A stretch of 64,000 nucleotides of DNA from Microbispora amethystogenes. GTDB taxonomy: Bacteria > Actinomycetota > Actinomycetes > Streptosporangiales > Streptosporangiaceae. Position 1 is the first letter of the stretch. Each line of letters begins with the position of its first letter. Below are positions 44,794 to 53,309 of this stretch, in pieces. The position numbers and the translations under genes were made by a program. Below the pieces are notes generated by a model. That model saw nothing but the letters and a program-made list of their open reading frames with translations, had not been told where the DNA came from and ran no database searches. The stretch is taken from the NCBI RefSeq assembly GCF_016863015.1, contig NZ_BOOB01000053.1, positions 41,231 to 105,230 of the forward strand, written 5' to 3'.

Positions 44794-46227
44794 GTGACCA
44801 CCCGTCTCCAGAACTTCGTGAACGGGAAGTTCGTCGACGCCGCGAGCGGCCGTTTCTCCGACGTCGTAGACCCTACGACGGGGGAGGTCTACGCCCAGGC
44901 ACCGGTGTCGGGTCAGGAGGACGTCGACGCCGCGTACGCCGCCGCGACGGCCGCCTTCGAGACGTGGGGCCAGACGACGCCGGGTGAGCGCGCGGCGCTG
45001 CTGCTGAAGGTCGCCGACGCGATCGAGGCCCGGGCCGACGAGATCAACGAGGCGGAGTGCCGCAACACCGGCAAGCCCCGGGCGCGCATGGCCGAGGACG
45101 AGACCCCGATCGCCGCGGACCACTTCCGCTTCTTCGCCGGTGCGGCCCGCACCCTGGAGGGCCCGACCTCCGGCGAGTTCATGGCCGACCACACCTCCGT
45201 TATCCGGCACGAGCCGATCGGCGTCATCGGCCAGGTCACGCCGTGGAACTACCCGATGATGATGGCCGTGTGGAAGATCGCCCCCGCGCTCGCGGCGGGC
45301 AACACGGTCGTGCTCAAGCCGTCCGACACCACCCCGGCCTCCACGCTGAAGCTGGCCGAGATCCTCGGCGACGTCCTGCCCGCCGGTGTCTTCAACGTCG
45401 TCACCGGCGACCGGGAGACCGGCTCGCTGGTGGTCGGCCACCCGGCCGCGAGCATGGTCGCGATCACCGGCTCGGTGGGCGCGGGCATGGCGGTCGCGAG
45501 GACCGCCGCCGACGACGTCAAGCGGGTCCACCTGGAGCTGGGCGGCAAGGCCCCGGTCGTGGTGTTCGACGACGTCAAGGACATCAAGGCCGTCGCCGAG
45601 GGGATCGCCGGGGCGGCCCTCTACAACGCCGGTCAGGACTGCACCGCCGCCTGCCGCGTGCTGGTGCACGAGAGCATCCACGACGAGTTCGCCGCGGCGC
45701 TGACCGAGGCCGCCGCCGCCACCAGGCTGGGCGGGCTCGACGACGAGGACGCCTACTTCGGCCCGCTGAACAACGCCAACCAGCTCGCCCGGGTCGAGTC
45801 GTTCTTCGAGCGGCTTCCCGGGCACGCGACGGTCCTCACCGGCGGCGCCCGCGTCGGCGACAAGGGCTACTTCTTCGCCCCGACGGTGGTCGACGGGCTG
45901 CGGCAGGACGACGAGATGGTGCAGGACGAGATCTTCGGCCCGGTCATCACCGTCCAGACGTTCACCGACGAGGCCGACGCGCTGGCCAAGGCGAACGGCG
46001 TCCGCTACGGCCTGTCGAGCTCCGTCTGGACCTCCGACCACGGGCGCGCGATGCGGATGTCCAAGCGCCTCGACTTCGGCGTGGTCTGGGTCAACACCCA
46101 CATCCCGTTCGTGTCCGAGATGCCGCACGGCGGCTTCAAGCACTCGGGCTACGGCAAGGACCTGTCCGTCTTCGGGCTGCACGACTACACCCGCGTCAAG
46201 CACGTGATGCACTACATCGGCGAATAG
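44794..46227 (+). CDS. Aminobutyraldehyde dehydrogenase-like aldehyde dehydrogenase
   Basis: 477 residues from the GTG at 44794 (AGGAGG seven bases before). The catalytic Glu is in VHLELGGKAP, the catalytic Cys in NAGQDCTAACRVLV, which places it in the aminobutyraldehyde branch (PatD/PuuC-like). It would oxidise 4-aminobutanal to GABA. The longer frame upstream runs into the Lrp region and is not used. First gene of the polyamine operon. Confidence 0.88.
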   Translation: MTTRLQNFVNGKFVDAASGRFSDVVDPTTGEVYAQAPVSGQEDVDAAYAAATAAFETWGQTTPGERAALLLKVADAIEARADEINEAECRNTGKPRARMAEDETPIAADHFRFFAGAARTLEGPTSGEFMADHTSVIRHEPIGVIGQVTPWNYPMMMAVWKIAPALAAGNTVVLKPSDTTPASTLKLAEILGDVLPAGVFNVVTGDRETGSLVVGHPAASMVAITGSVGAGMAVARTAADDVKRVHLELGGKAPVVVFDDVKDIKAVAEGIAGAALYNAGQDCTAACRVLVHESIHDEFAAALTEAAAATRLGGLDDEDAYFGPLNNANQLARVESFFERLPGHATVLTGGARVGDKGYFFAPTVVDGLRQDDEMVQDEIFGPVITVQTFTDEADALAKANGVRYGLSSSVWTSDHGRAMRMSKRLDFGVVWVNTHIPFVSEMPHGGFKHSGYGKDLSVFGLHDYTRVKHVMHYIGE

Positions 46228-46279
46228 GTTCCCCCGGCGCGAGCCGTACGACCTATCGATAAAGAGGGATAAGCCTGGA

Positions 46280-47428
46280 ATGACAGATATCCAGGCGGGC
46301 CCGGGGGCGGCGGTCGCCGCCGCCCCCGGATCAGGCAGCGTGCCCGCCATCGAACTCGACAACGTGGTCAAGGAGTACGTCTCGCACGGCGAGGTCGTAC
46401 GGGCGGTCAAGGGCGTGAGCCTCGCGATCGCGGAAGGGGAGTTCTTCTCCCTCCTCGGGCCCTCCGGCTGCGGCAAGACCACCAGCATGCGGATGATCGC
46501 CGGGTTCGAGGACCCCACCCAGGGGGTCGTCAGGCTCCACGGGGAGGACGTCACGCACGTCCCGCCGAACAAGCGTGACATCAACATGGTGTTCCAGTCG
46601 TACGCGCTGTTCCCGCACATGAACGTCTGGGACAACGTCGCGTTCGGGCTCAGGCGCAGGAAGGTCCCCGACGCGGAGATCAGGCGCCGCGTCGGCGAGA
46701 TCCTGGAGGTCGTGGACCTCACCGGCCGCGAGAAGCGCCGTCCCAAGGAGATGTCGGGCGGCCAGCAGCAGCGCGTCGCGCTCGCCCGCGCGCTGGTCAA
46801 CCGGCCCCGCGCGCTGCTGCTCGACGAGCCGCTCGGCGCGCTCGACCTCAAGCTCCGCCAGGCCATGCAGATCGAGCTCAAGCGCATCCAGCGCGAGGTC
46901 GGCATCACGTTCGTCTACGTGACGCACGACCAGAGCGAGGCGCTGACGATGAGCGACCGCATCGCGGTCATGAACGACGGCCTCGTGGAGCAGCTCGCCG
47001 ACCCCCGCGAGATCTACGAGCGGCCCGCCAGCACGTTCGTCGCCGGCTTCATCGGCACCTCCAACCTGTTCGGCGGCACCGTGCAGCAGGTGAGCGGCGA
47101 CACGGCCGTGCTCGCCCTCGGCCCGAGCGACCGGATCCTCGTCCCGGCCGACGGCGCGCTCTCCGCCGGGCAGACCGTCGATCTCACCGTCCGCCCTGAG
47201 AAGATCAAGCTCGCCAAGGAGCAGCCGGAGGGCGACCTCAGCGTCGTCCGGGGGACCGTGGCCGAGGTCGTCTATCTCGGCACGTACAACAGCTACGTCG
47301 TGGTGCTCGGCGACGGCGCCGAGATCACGGTGTTCGAGCAGAACGCGAACGACAGCACGATCACCGCCGAGCGCGGCGACGAGGTATGGCTCTCCTGGCA
47401 GCCCCGGCACTCCTACGCGCTGAGGTAA
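46280..47428 (+). CDS. potA: Spermidine/putrescine ABC ATPase PotA
   Basis: 382 residues. Walker A GPSGCGKTTSMRMI, signature MSGGQQQRVALARAL, Walker B LLLDEPLGALDLKLR, and a C-terminal TOBE domain (residues about 290-375). It follows the dehydrogenase and precedes the binding protein, matching a polyamine uptake set. A Tat-independent cytosolic protein. Confidence 0.93.
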   Translation: MTDIQAGPGAAVAAAPGSGSVPAIELDNVVKEYVSHGEVVRAVKGVSLAIAEGEFFSLLGPSGCGKTTSMRMIAGFEDPTQGVVRLHGEDVTHVPPNKRDINMVFQSYALFPHMNVWDNVAFGLRRRKVPDAEIRRRVGEILEVVDLTGREKRRPKEMSGGQQQRVALARALVNRPRALLLDEPLGALDLKLRQAMQIELKRIQREVGITFVYVTHDQSEALTMSDRIAVMNDGLVEQLADPREIYERPASTFVAGFIGTSNLFGGTVQQVSGDTAVLALGPSDRILVPADGALSAGQTVDLTVRPEKIKLAKEQPEGDLSVVRGTVAEVVYLGTYNSYVVVLGDGAEITVFEQNANDSTITAERGDEVWLSWQPRHSYALR

Positions 47429-47459
47429 AACCCCGAACTCCCCGGAGCACACGAACCCC

Positions 47460-48719
47460 ATGAACCATCCCCACGGGAAGGACCCCGCCTTCCTCCGCGG
47501 CATGACCCAGCGCCGGCTCGGCAGGCGCGACGCCTTCCGGCTCGCGGGGCTGTCGGCCGCCGGGCTCGCCCTCGCCGCCTGCGGCGTGAAGGGCAAGGGC
47601 ACGGCCAAGCCGACCTCCTCCGCGCAGGCCCAGTCCGAGGTGGAGGCGTACTGGTCGGGCAAGACCAAGAACGGCCACGTGGACTTCGCCAACTGGCCGC
47701 TCTACATGGATCCCAAGCAGCCCGAGCTCAAGCAGTTCACGAAGCAGACCGGGATCACGGTGACCTACAAGGAGGTCATCCAGGACAACCCGAGCTGGTT
47801 CGCCAAGATCCAGCCGCAGCTCGCGGCCGGGCAGTCGATCGACTACGACCTGATGGTCGTCACCAACGGCCTGCACTTCACCCAGCTCGTGCAGCTCGGC
47901 TACCTCGTCCCGCTCGACCACGCCAAGCTGCCGAACTTCACGGCCAACGCCGGAGAGCGGTACAAGAACGAGTCGTTCGACCCCGGCAACGTCTACAGCA
48001 TCCCGTGGGCGTCCGGCATGACCGGCATCGCGTACAACCCGAAGTACGTCGACACGCCGCCGACCAGCATGGCCGACCTGTGGAACCCGAAGTACAAGGG
48101 CAAGGTCGGCATGATGTCCGACTCCCAGGAGATCGCCAACTTCGGCCTGTTCGCGCTCGGCATCGACCCCGACAAGTCGACCGAGGCCGACTGGGAGAAG
48201 GCCGCGGCCAAGCTCCAGGCGCAGCGCGACGCCGGCATCGTGCGCAAGTACTACGACCAGGCGTACATCGACCCGCTGGCCAAGGGCGACATCTGGCTCA
48301 CGATGGCGTGGTCGGGCGACGTCTTCCAGAAGAACGTCTCCGACGGCACGGACCTGAAGTTCGTGCTCCCCAAGGAGGGCGCGACCATCTGGACCGACAA
48401 CATGATGATCCCGAAGACCGCGGCGAACCCGGTCGACGCGATCACGCTGATGGACTTCTTCTACGACGTGGACGTCGCCGGGAAACTGGCGGAGTACATC
48501 AACTACGTCACCCCGGTCCCGGCCGCCAAGGACGTCATCGCCGCCGACGCCGCCAAGGCCACCGGCGAGGACAAGAAGCTCCTCGACATGGTCGCGGGCA
48601 GCGAGCTGGTGTTCCCGACCGACGACGACTACGCCAGGCTGCGCAGCTACAAGAACTTCGCGACGCCGCAGGAGCAGAAGAAGTTCGAGTCCATCTTCCA
48701 GGCGATCACGACCGCATGA
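47460..48719 (+). CDS. potD: Polyamine ABC substrate-binding protein PotD-like
   Basis: 419 residues. The N terminus (RRLGRRDAFRLAGLSAAGLALAACG) combines a twin-arginine-like motif with a lipobox LAAC, so it is probably a lipoprotein exported folded. The rest is the extracellular solute-binding fold with PAANWPLY-like opening 'VDFANWPLYMD' and the region NVYSIPWASGMTGIAYN typical of PotD. Overlaps potB by 4 bases. Confidence 0.92.
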   Translation: MNHPHGKDPAFLRGMTQRRLGRRDAFRLAGLSAAGLALAACGVKGKGTAKPTSSAQAQSEVEAYWSGKTKNGHVDFANWPLYMDPKQPELKQFTKQTGITVTYKEVIQDNPSWFAKIQPQLAAGQSIDYDLMVVTNGLHFTQLVQLGYLVPLDHAKLPNFTANAGERYKNESFDPGNVYSIPWASGMTGIAYNPKYVDTPPTSMADLWNPKYKGKVGMMSDSQEIANFGLFALGIDPDKSTEADWEKAAAKLQAQRDAGIVRKYYDQAYIDPLAKGDIWLTMAWSGDVFQKNVSDGTDLKFVLPKEGATIWTDNMMIPKTAANPVDAITLMDFFYDVDVAGKLAEYINYVTPVPAAKDVIAADAAKATGEDKKLLDMVAGSELVFPTDDDYARLRSYKNFATPQEQKKFESIFQAITTA

Positions 48720-49579
48720 GCAGGCTCAGGGCTTCGCTGACGCCGTACGCGCTGCTCTTCCCGGGCACGCTCTGGCTGGCGATCTTCTTCGTCATCCCGA
48801 CGGTGGTCATGCTGTCGCTGTCGCTGCAGTCGGGCGACGTGGTCAACGGCTACGCGTTCACGTTCAACTGGCACAGCTACGTGGACGGGATCAGCACCTA
48901 CCACGACCAGATCATCCGGTCGCTGGTGTACGGCCTGGCCTCGACGCTGATCCAGATCGTCATCGGGTTCCCCGTGGCGTACTGGATCGCCTTCAAGGGG
49001 GGTAGCCGCAAGTCGGTCTACCTGTTCATGCTGCTGCTGCCGTTCCTCGTGTCGTTCGTGCTGCGCACCATCTCCTGGCAGTTCTTCCTGTCCGACAACG
49101 GCCTGCTGCTCGGGCCGCTCAAGTCGGCCGGGCTGGTGCCGCAGGACTTCCACATCCTGGCCACGAGCGCGGCGGTGATCGGCGGCCTGGCCTACAACTT
49201 CCTGCCGTTCATGATCCTGCCGATGTACGTGGCGCTGGAGCGGATCGACCCGCGGGTCCTGGAGGCCGCGCAGGACCTGTACGCCAGCAAGGCGCAGACC
49301 TTCCTGCGGGTCGTGCTGCCGCTGTCGCTGCCGGGGGTGTTCGCCGGAGTGCTGATGACGTTCGTCCCGGCCACGTCCGACTACGTCAACGCGTCCGTGC
49401 TCGGCGGCACCAGCAACACGATGGTCGGCAACGTCATCCAGAACCAGTTCCTGATCAACCAGGACTACCCGACCGCCTCGGCGCTGTCGTTCACGCTGAT
49501 GGCCCTGCTGCTGGTCGGCATCTTCGCGTACGCGAGGGCGCTCGGCACCGAGGACGTGCTGGAGGTGGCGGCGCGATGA
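48716..49579 (+). CDS. potB: Polyamine ABC permease PotB-like
   Basis: 287 residues, six hydrophobic segments. The EAA loop reads LEAAQDLYASKAQTFLRVVLPLSLPG, the binding site for the ATPase. Overlaps potD (ATGA) and potC (4 bases). Confidence 0.93.
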   Translation: MSRLRASLTPYALLFPGTLWLAIFFVIPTVVMLSLSLQSGDVVNGYAFTFNWHSYVDGISTYHDQIIRSLVYGLASTLIQIVIGFPVAYWIAFKGGSRKSVYLFMLLLPFLVSFVLRTISWQFFLSDNGLLLGPLKSAGLVPQDFHILATSAAVIGGLAYNFLPFMILPMYVALERIDPRVLEAAQDLYASKAQTFLRVVLPLSLPGVFAGVLMTFVPATSDYVNASVLGGTSNTMVGNVIQNQFLINQDYPTASALSFTLMALLLVGIFAYARALGTEDVLEVAAR

Positions 49580-50367
49580 AGCGTGGCCTGCTGCGGGGCC
49601 GCGGCCTGCAGATCTACACCTGGCTGGTGATCGCGTGGCTGGTGCTGCCGATCGCCGTCATGATCCTCTTCGGGTTCAACGACACCCACGGCCGGTTCAA
49701 CACGAGCTGGCAGGGCTTCACGCTCAAGTGGTACGGCAAGCTGTTCGAGATCGGCGACCTCACCCAGGCCCTGGTGAACTCGCTGGTCATCGCCGTGCTG
49801 ACGATGCTGGTCGCCGGGGTGCTCGGGTCGCTGATCGGGCTGGCGCTCGGCCGCTACCGCTTCCGCGGGGCCGGGGCGATGAACCTGGTGATGTTCGCGG
49901 CGATCTCCTGCGCCGAGATCGTGATGGGCGCGTCGCTGCTGTCGCTGTTCGTCACGCTCGCCGTGCCGCTCGGGTTCTGGACGATCGTGATCTCGCACGT
50001 GATGTTCTCGATCTCGTTCGTGGCCGTGACCGTGCGGGCCCGGGTGATGACGCTGGACGCCTCTCTGGAGGAGGCGGCGCGCGACCTCGGCGCCGGGCCG
50101 TGGACGACGTTCCGGCTGGTCACCCTGCCGATGATCTTCCCGGGCGTGCTGGCGGGCTCGATGCTGGCGTTCGCGCTGTCGATCGACGACTTCGTCATCA
50201 CCAACTTCAACTCCGGCGGCACGGTGACGTTCCCGCTGTGGATCTGGGGCGCCACCCGTGTCGGCATCCCGCCGCAGGTGAACGTCATGGGCACGCTGAT
50301 CTTCGCGGCCGGCGTGCTGATCGCCCTCGGCAACGCCCTCCTGGCCCGCCGCCGCGCCAACGCCTAA
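49576..50367 (+). CDS. potC: Polyamine ABC permease PotC-like
   Basis: 263 residues, six hydrophobic segments. EAA loop LEEAARDLGAGPWTTFRLVTLPMIFPG. It ends the transporter set and is followed 16 bases later by the oxidase. Confidence 0.93.
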   Translation: MKRGLLRGRGLQIYTWLVIAWLVLPIAVMILFGFNDTHGRFNTSWQGFTLKWYGKLFEIGDLTQALVNSLVIAVLTMLVAGVLGSLIGLALGRYRFRGAGAMNLVMFAAISCAEIVMGASLLSLFVTLAVPLGFWTIVISHVMFSISFVAVTVRARVMTLDASLEEAARDLGAGPWTTFRLVTLPMIFPGVLAGSMLAFALSIDDFVITNFNSGGTVTFPLWIWGATRVGIPPQVNVMGTLIFAAGVLIALGNALLARRRANA

Positions 50368-50383
50368 GAAGGAAGTGGAATTC

Positions 50384-51778
50384 GTGGTTCCGTCGAAGGC
50401 GCTCGCCGACGCGGAGCGCAGGCCGTACTGGCTCGACCGGCCGCTCGCGCCCGAGCCGCTGCCGCCGCTGACCGGAGACGTCACGGCGGACCTCGCGGTG
50501 ATCGGCGGCGGCTTCACCGGGCTGTGGACGGCTCTGATGGCCAAGGAGCGCGACCCCTCGCTCGACGTGGTCCTCCTGGAGGGCCGCGCGGTCGGGTGGG
50601 CCGCCTCCGGCCGCAACGGCGGGTTCTGCGCGGCGAGCCTGACGCACGGGCTCGGCAACGGCCGGGACCGCTGGCCCGCGGAGATCGCGACGCTGGAACG
50701 GCTCGGCCGGGAGAACCTCGACGAGATCGAGCGGACCCTCTCCCGCCACGGCGTCGACTGCTCCTTCGAGCGGACCGGCGAGCTGCGTGTCGCCACCGAG
50801 GAGTGGCAGCTCGCCGGGCTCGACGAGGAGGTCAGCGCGGCGGCCTCGCTCGGCGTGCGGCTGGAGCGGCTCGACCGGGAGCGGGTGCGGGCCGAGGTCG
50901 ACTCCCCGACCTACCTCGGCGGGGTGTGGGACCGCGACGGCGTCGCCATGGTCGACCCGGCGCGCCTCGCCTGGGGGCTGCGCGACGTCTGCGTCCGGCT
51001 CGGCGTGCGCGTCTTCGAGCACACGCCGGTGCGCTCGCTGCACGACGACGGCACGGCGTTGGAGCTGGGGACGCCGAAGGGCCGCGTCAGGGCCGGGCGG
51101 GTGGCGCTCGGCACCGGCGCCTTCCCGCCGCTGCTGCGCCGGCTCAGGCACTTCCTGGTTCCGGTGTACGACTACGCGCTGATGACCGAGCCGGTGCCGG
51201 CCGACCTCCTCGCGGAGATCGGCTGGCGGAACCGCCAGGGCGTCGGCGACTCGGCCAACCGGTTCCACTACTACCGGCTGACCGACGACAACCGCATCCT
51301 GTGGGGCGGCTACGACGCCGTCTACCACAACGGCGGCCTGGTCAGGCCCGAGTACGACCAGCGCGACGCCACCTTCGAGAAGCTCGCCACCCACTTCTTC
51401 GAGACGTTCCCGCAGCTCCACGGCCTGCGCTTCACCCACCGCTGGGGCGGTGTCATCGACACCTGCAGCCGGTTCAGCGCCTTCTTCGGCACGGCGTACG
51501 GCTCCCGCCTCGCCTACGCGGCCGGATACACCGGCCTCGGCGTGGGGGCGGCCCGCTTCGGCGGCAACGTGATGCTCGACCTGCTGCAGGGGCGTCTCAC
51601 CGAGCGGACCGAGCTGGAGATGGTGCGGCACAAGCCGATGCCCTTCCCGCCCGAGCCGGTGCGGTCCGGCGTCATCCAGCTCACCCGCTGGTCCATCGCC
51701 CGCGCCGACGAGCACGAGGGCCGCCGCAACGCCTGGCTGCGCACCCTCGACGCCTTCGGCGTCGGCTTCGACTCCTGA
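50384..51778 (+). CDS. FAD-dependent amine oxidoreductase (PuuB/DadA type)
   Basis: 464 residues from the GTG at 50384, with GAAGGA before it; a GTG at 50375 is an alternative. FAD motif GGGFTGLWTALMAKERDPS near residue 39 and AASGRNGGFCAASLTHGL. The family includes gamma-glutamylputrescine oxidase and D-amino acid dehydrogenases. After PotABCD and next to an aminobutyraldehyde dehydrogenase operon, it likely oxidises putrescine or gamma-glutamylputrescine, but no glutamate-putrescine ligase is in the window. Confidence 0.87.
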   Translation: MVPSKALADAERRPYWLDRPLAPEPLPPLTGDVTADLAVIGGGFTGLWTALMAKERDPSLDVVLLEGRAVGWAASGRNGGFCAASLTHGLGNGRDRWPAEIATLERLGRENLDEIERTLSRHGVDCSFERTGELRVATEEWQLAGLDEEVSAAASLGVRLERLDRERVRAEVDSPTYLGGVWDRDGVAMVDPARLAWGLRDVCVRLGVRVFEHTPVRSLHDDGTALELGTPKGRVRAGRVALGTGAFPPLLRRLRHFLVPVYDYALMTEPVPADLLAEIGWRNRQGVGDSANRFHYYRLTDDNRILWGGYDAVYHNGGLVRPEYDQRDATFEKLATHFFETFPQLHGLRFTHRWGGVIDTCSRFSAFFGTAYGSRLAYAAGYTGLGVGAARFGGNVMLDLLQGRLTERTELEMVRHKPMPFPPEPVRSGVIQLTRWSIARADEHEGRRNAWLRTLDAFGVGFDS

Positions 51779-51791
51779 CGCGGCGCCTCCG

Positions 51792-52196
51792 TCACCGGTC
51801 GTGGACCTCCAGGAAGTGCCGGTTGTACATCACGCCGAGGACGTTGCCGAAGGGATCGACCACGGAGGCGGTGACGAAGCCCGGGCCGTGCTCCACCGGC
51901 TTCTCGTACGTCGTGGCGCCGAGGGCGAGCAGCCGTCCGAAGGCGGCCTCCACGTCGTCCACGGCCCAGTAGACGACCGCGCCCGCGGGCTCGTCCCGCC
52001 GGGGGCCGGGGGCGAAGCGGCGGTCGACGATGCCGAGCTCGTCCTCGTCGTCGCCGATCCGGAACTCGGCGTAGGCGAGCGTCTCCTCGACGGAACGCGT
52101 GAAGTACGGCTCGATGCCGAGCAGTCCGGCGTACCAGCGGACGGCGGCGGTGACGTCGTCGGCGTAGAAGCTGACGGTGGTGAGGCCTCGCAACAT
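51792..52196 (-). CDS. VOC-family (glyoxalase-like) protein
   Basis: 134 residues from the ATG at 52194-52196; a longer frame from 52229 is possible. The fold shows paired beta-alpha units (TTVSFYADDVTAAVRWYAGLLGIEP and VDPFGNVLGVMYN), typical of dioxygenase or glyoxalase superfamily proteins. It is divergent from a WYL regulator and likely controlled by it. Activity not predictable. Confidence 0.85.
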   Translation of the reverse strand: MLRGLTTVSFYADDVTAAVRWYAGLLGIEPYFTRSVEETLAYAEFRIGDDEDELGIVDRRFAPGPRRDEPAGAVVYWAVDDVEAAFGRLLALGATTYEKPVEHGPGFVTASVVDPFGNVLGVMYNRHFLEVHDR

Positions 52197-52241
52197 CGGA
52201 ATTTCCCTTCTCAGTGGGTGATGCCTCAATCCTCCGACGTG

Positions 52242-52264
52242 AAGTGCTCACCTTCTGAGCACTT
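52242..52264. promoter_or_regulatory. AAGTGCTCA-5-TGAGCACTT palindrome in the VOC/WYL intergenic region
   Basis: Perfect 9-bp arms with a 5-base centre, 22 bases before the WYL start and 45 before the VOC start. A strong candidate binding site for the WYL regulator controlling both genes. Confidence 0.7.
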
Positions 52265-52285
52265 TTCCGGGCAGAATCGGGAACC

Positions 52286-53239
52286 GTGCGTGCCGACCGT
52301 CTCGTCGCCGTCCTGCTGCTGATGCAGGCTCGCGGCCGGGTGACCGCGGCCGAGCTGGCCGTGGAGCTCGAGGTGTCCGTGGCCACCGCCCGCCGGGACC
52401 TGGAGGCGCTGTCGGCGGCGGGCGTCCCGGTCTATCCACAGCCGGGGCGTGGCGGCGGCTGGTCGCTGGTCGGCGGCGCCCGCACCGACCTGAGCGGTCT
52501 GTCGGCGCCCGAGGCGCAGGCGCTGTTCCTGCTCCTCGGCCCGGCCGCGGCCGGGTCGGCCGAGGCCGGAGCGGCGCTGCGCAAGCTCCTGGCGGCCCTG
52601 CCCCGGACCTTCCGCGCCGACGCCGAGGCCGCCCGCGACGCGACCCTGGTCGATCCCGTCCCGTGGGGGGAACGCGACCGCCCGCGGCCCGAGACGGTCG
52701 ACCTGCTGCAGACCGCCGTGGTGAGCCGTCGCAGGGTCCGCCTGACCTACGCCGGCCCGAAAGCGGAACCCGCGGAGCGGCTGGTCGACCCGTGGGGGCT
52801 GATCGACAAGGACGACGTCTGGTATCTGCTGGCGGGAACCGACCGGGGACGGCGGACCTTCCGCGTCGACAGGATCGTCCGGGCCGAGGTGACCGGCGAG
52901 ACCGCCGAACGCCCTACCGGCCTCGTCCTCACCGCCGCCTGGCAGGAGGTCGTCGACGAGATCGAGGGGCGGCGTTCGCGCACGTGGGCGACTGTGCTCG
53001 TCGAGGAGCGGTTCGTGCCGGTCCTGCGCGACCGGTTCGGGCGGCACTGCCACACCGACGGTGACGTGGGGGGACGCGTCCGGGTGCGCCTCGCCGCCCC
53101 GACCCCGCTCGACCTCGCCCGTCACCTCGCGGGGTGGGGCGCCCTGATCGAGGTCGTCGAGCCGCGCTCCGTCCGGGACGAGCTCGCCCGCATCGGCGCC
53201 GAACTCGTCGCCCGCAACTCCGGGCCGGAGCCGGTCTGA
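52286..53239 (+). CDS. WYL-domain (DeoR-type HTH) transcriptional regulator
   Basis: 317 residues. HTH_11 at the N terminus (VRADRLVAVLLLMQARGRVTAAELAVELEVSVATARRDLEALS), then the WYL domain with RLTYAGPKAEPAERLVDPWGL and the WVDLAG-like region 'YLLAGTDRGRRTFRVDRI', and a C-terminal winged part. Such regulators bind nucleotides or nucleic acid ligands. GTG start, no clear ribosome binding site. Confidence 0.87.
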   Translation: MRADRLVAVLLLMQARGRVTAAELAVELEVSVATARRDLEALSAAGVPVYPQPGRGGGWSLVGGARTDLSGLSAPEAQALFLLLGPAAAGSAEAGAALRKLLAALPRTFRADAEAARDATLVDPVPWGERDRPRPETVDLLQTAVVSRRRVRLTYAGPKAEPAERLVDPWGLIDKDDVWYLLAGTDRGRRTFRVDRIVRAEVTGETAERPTGLVLTAAWQEVVDEIEGRRSRTWATVLVEERFVPVLRDRFGRHCHTDGDVGGRVRVRLAAPTPLDLARHLAGWGALIEVVEPRSVRDELARIGAELVARNSGPEPV

Positions 53240-53309
53240 ACGATCGGGGCGACGGCGCAGTCCGGTTCCGTTCACATCAGGTTCGCGCGGGGGTCCGTAC
53301 GTTTCCCGC

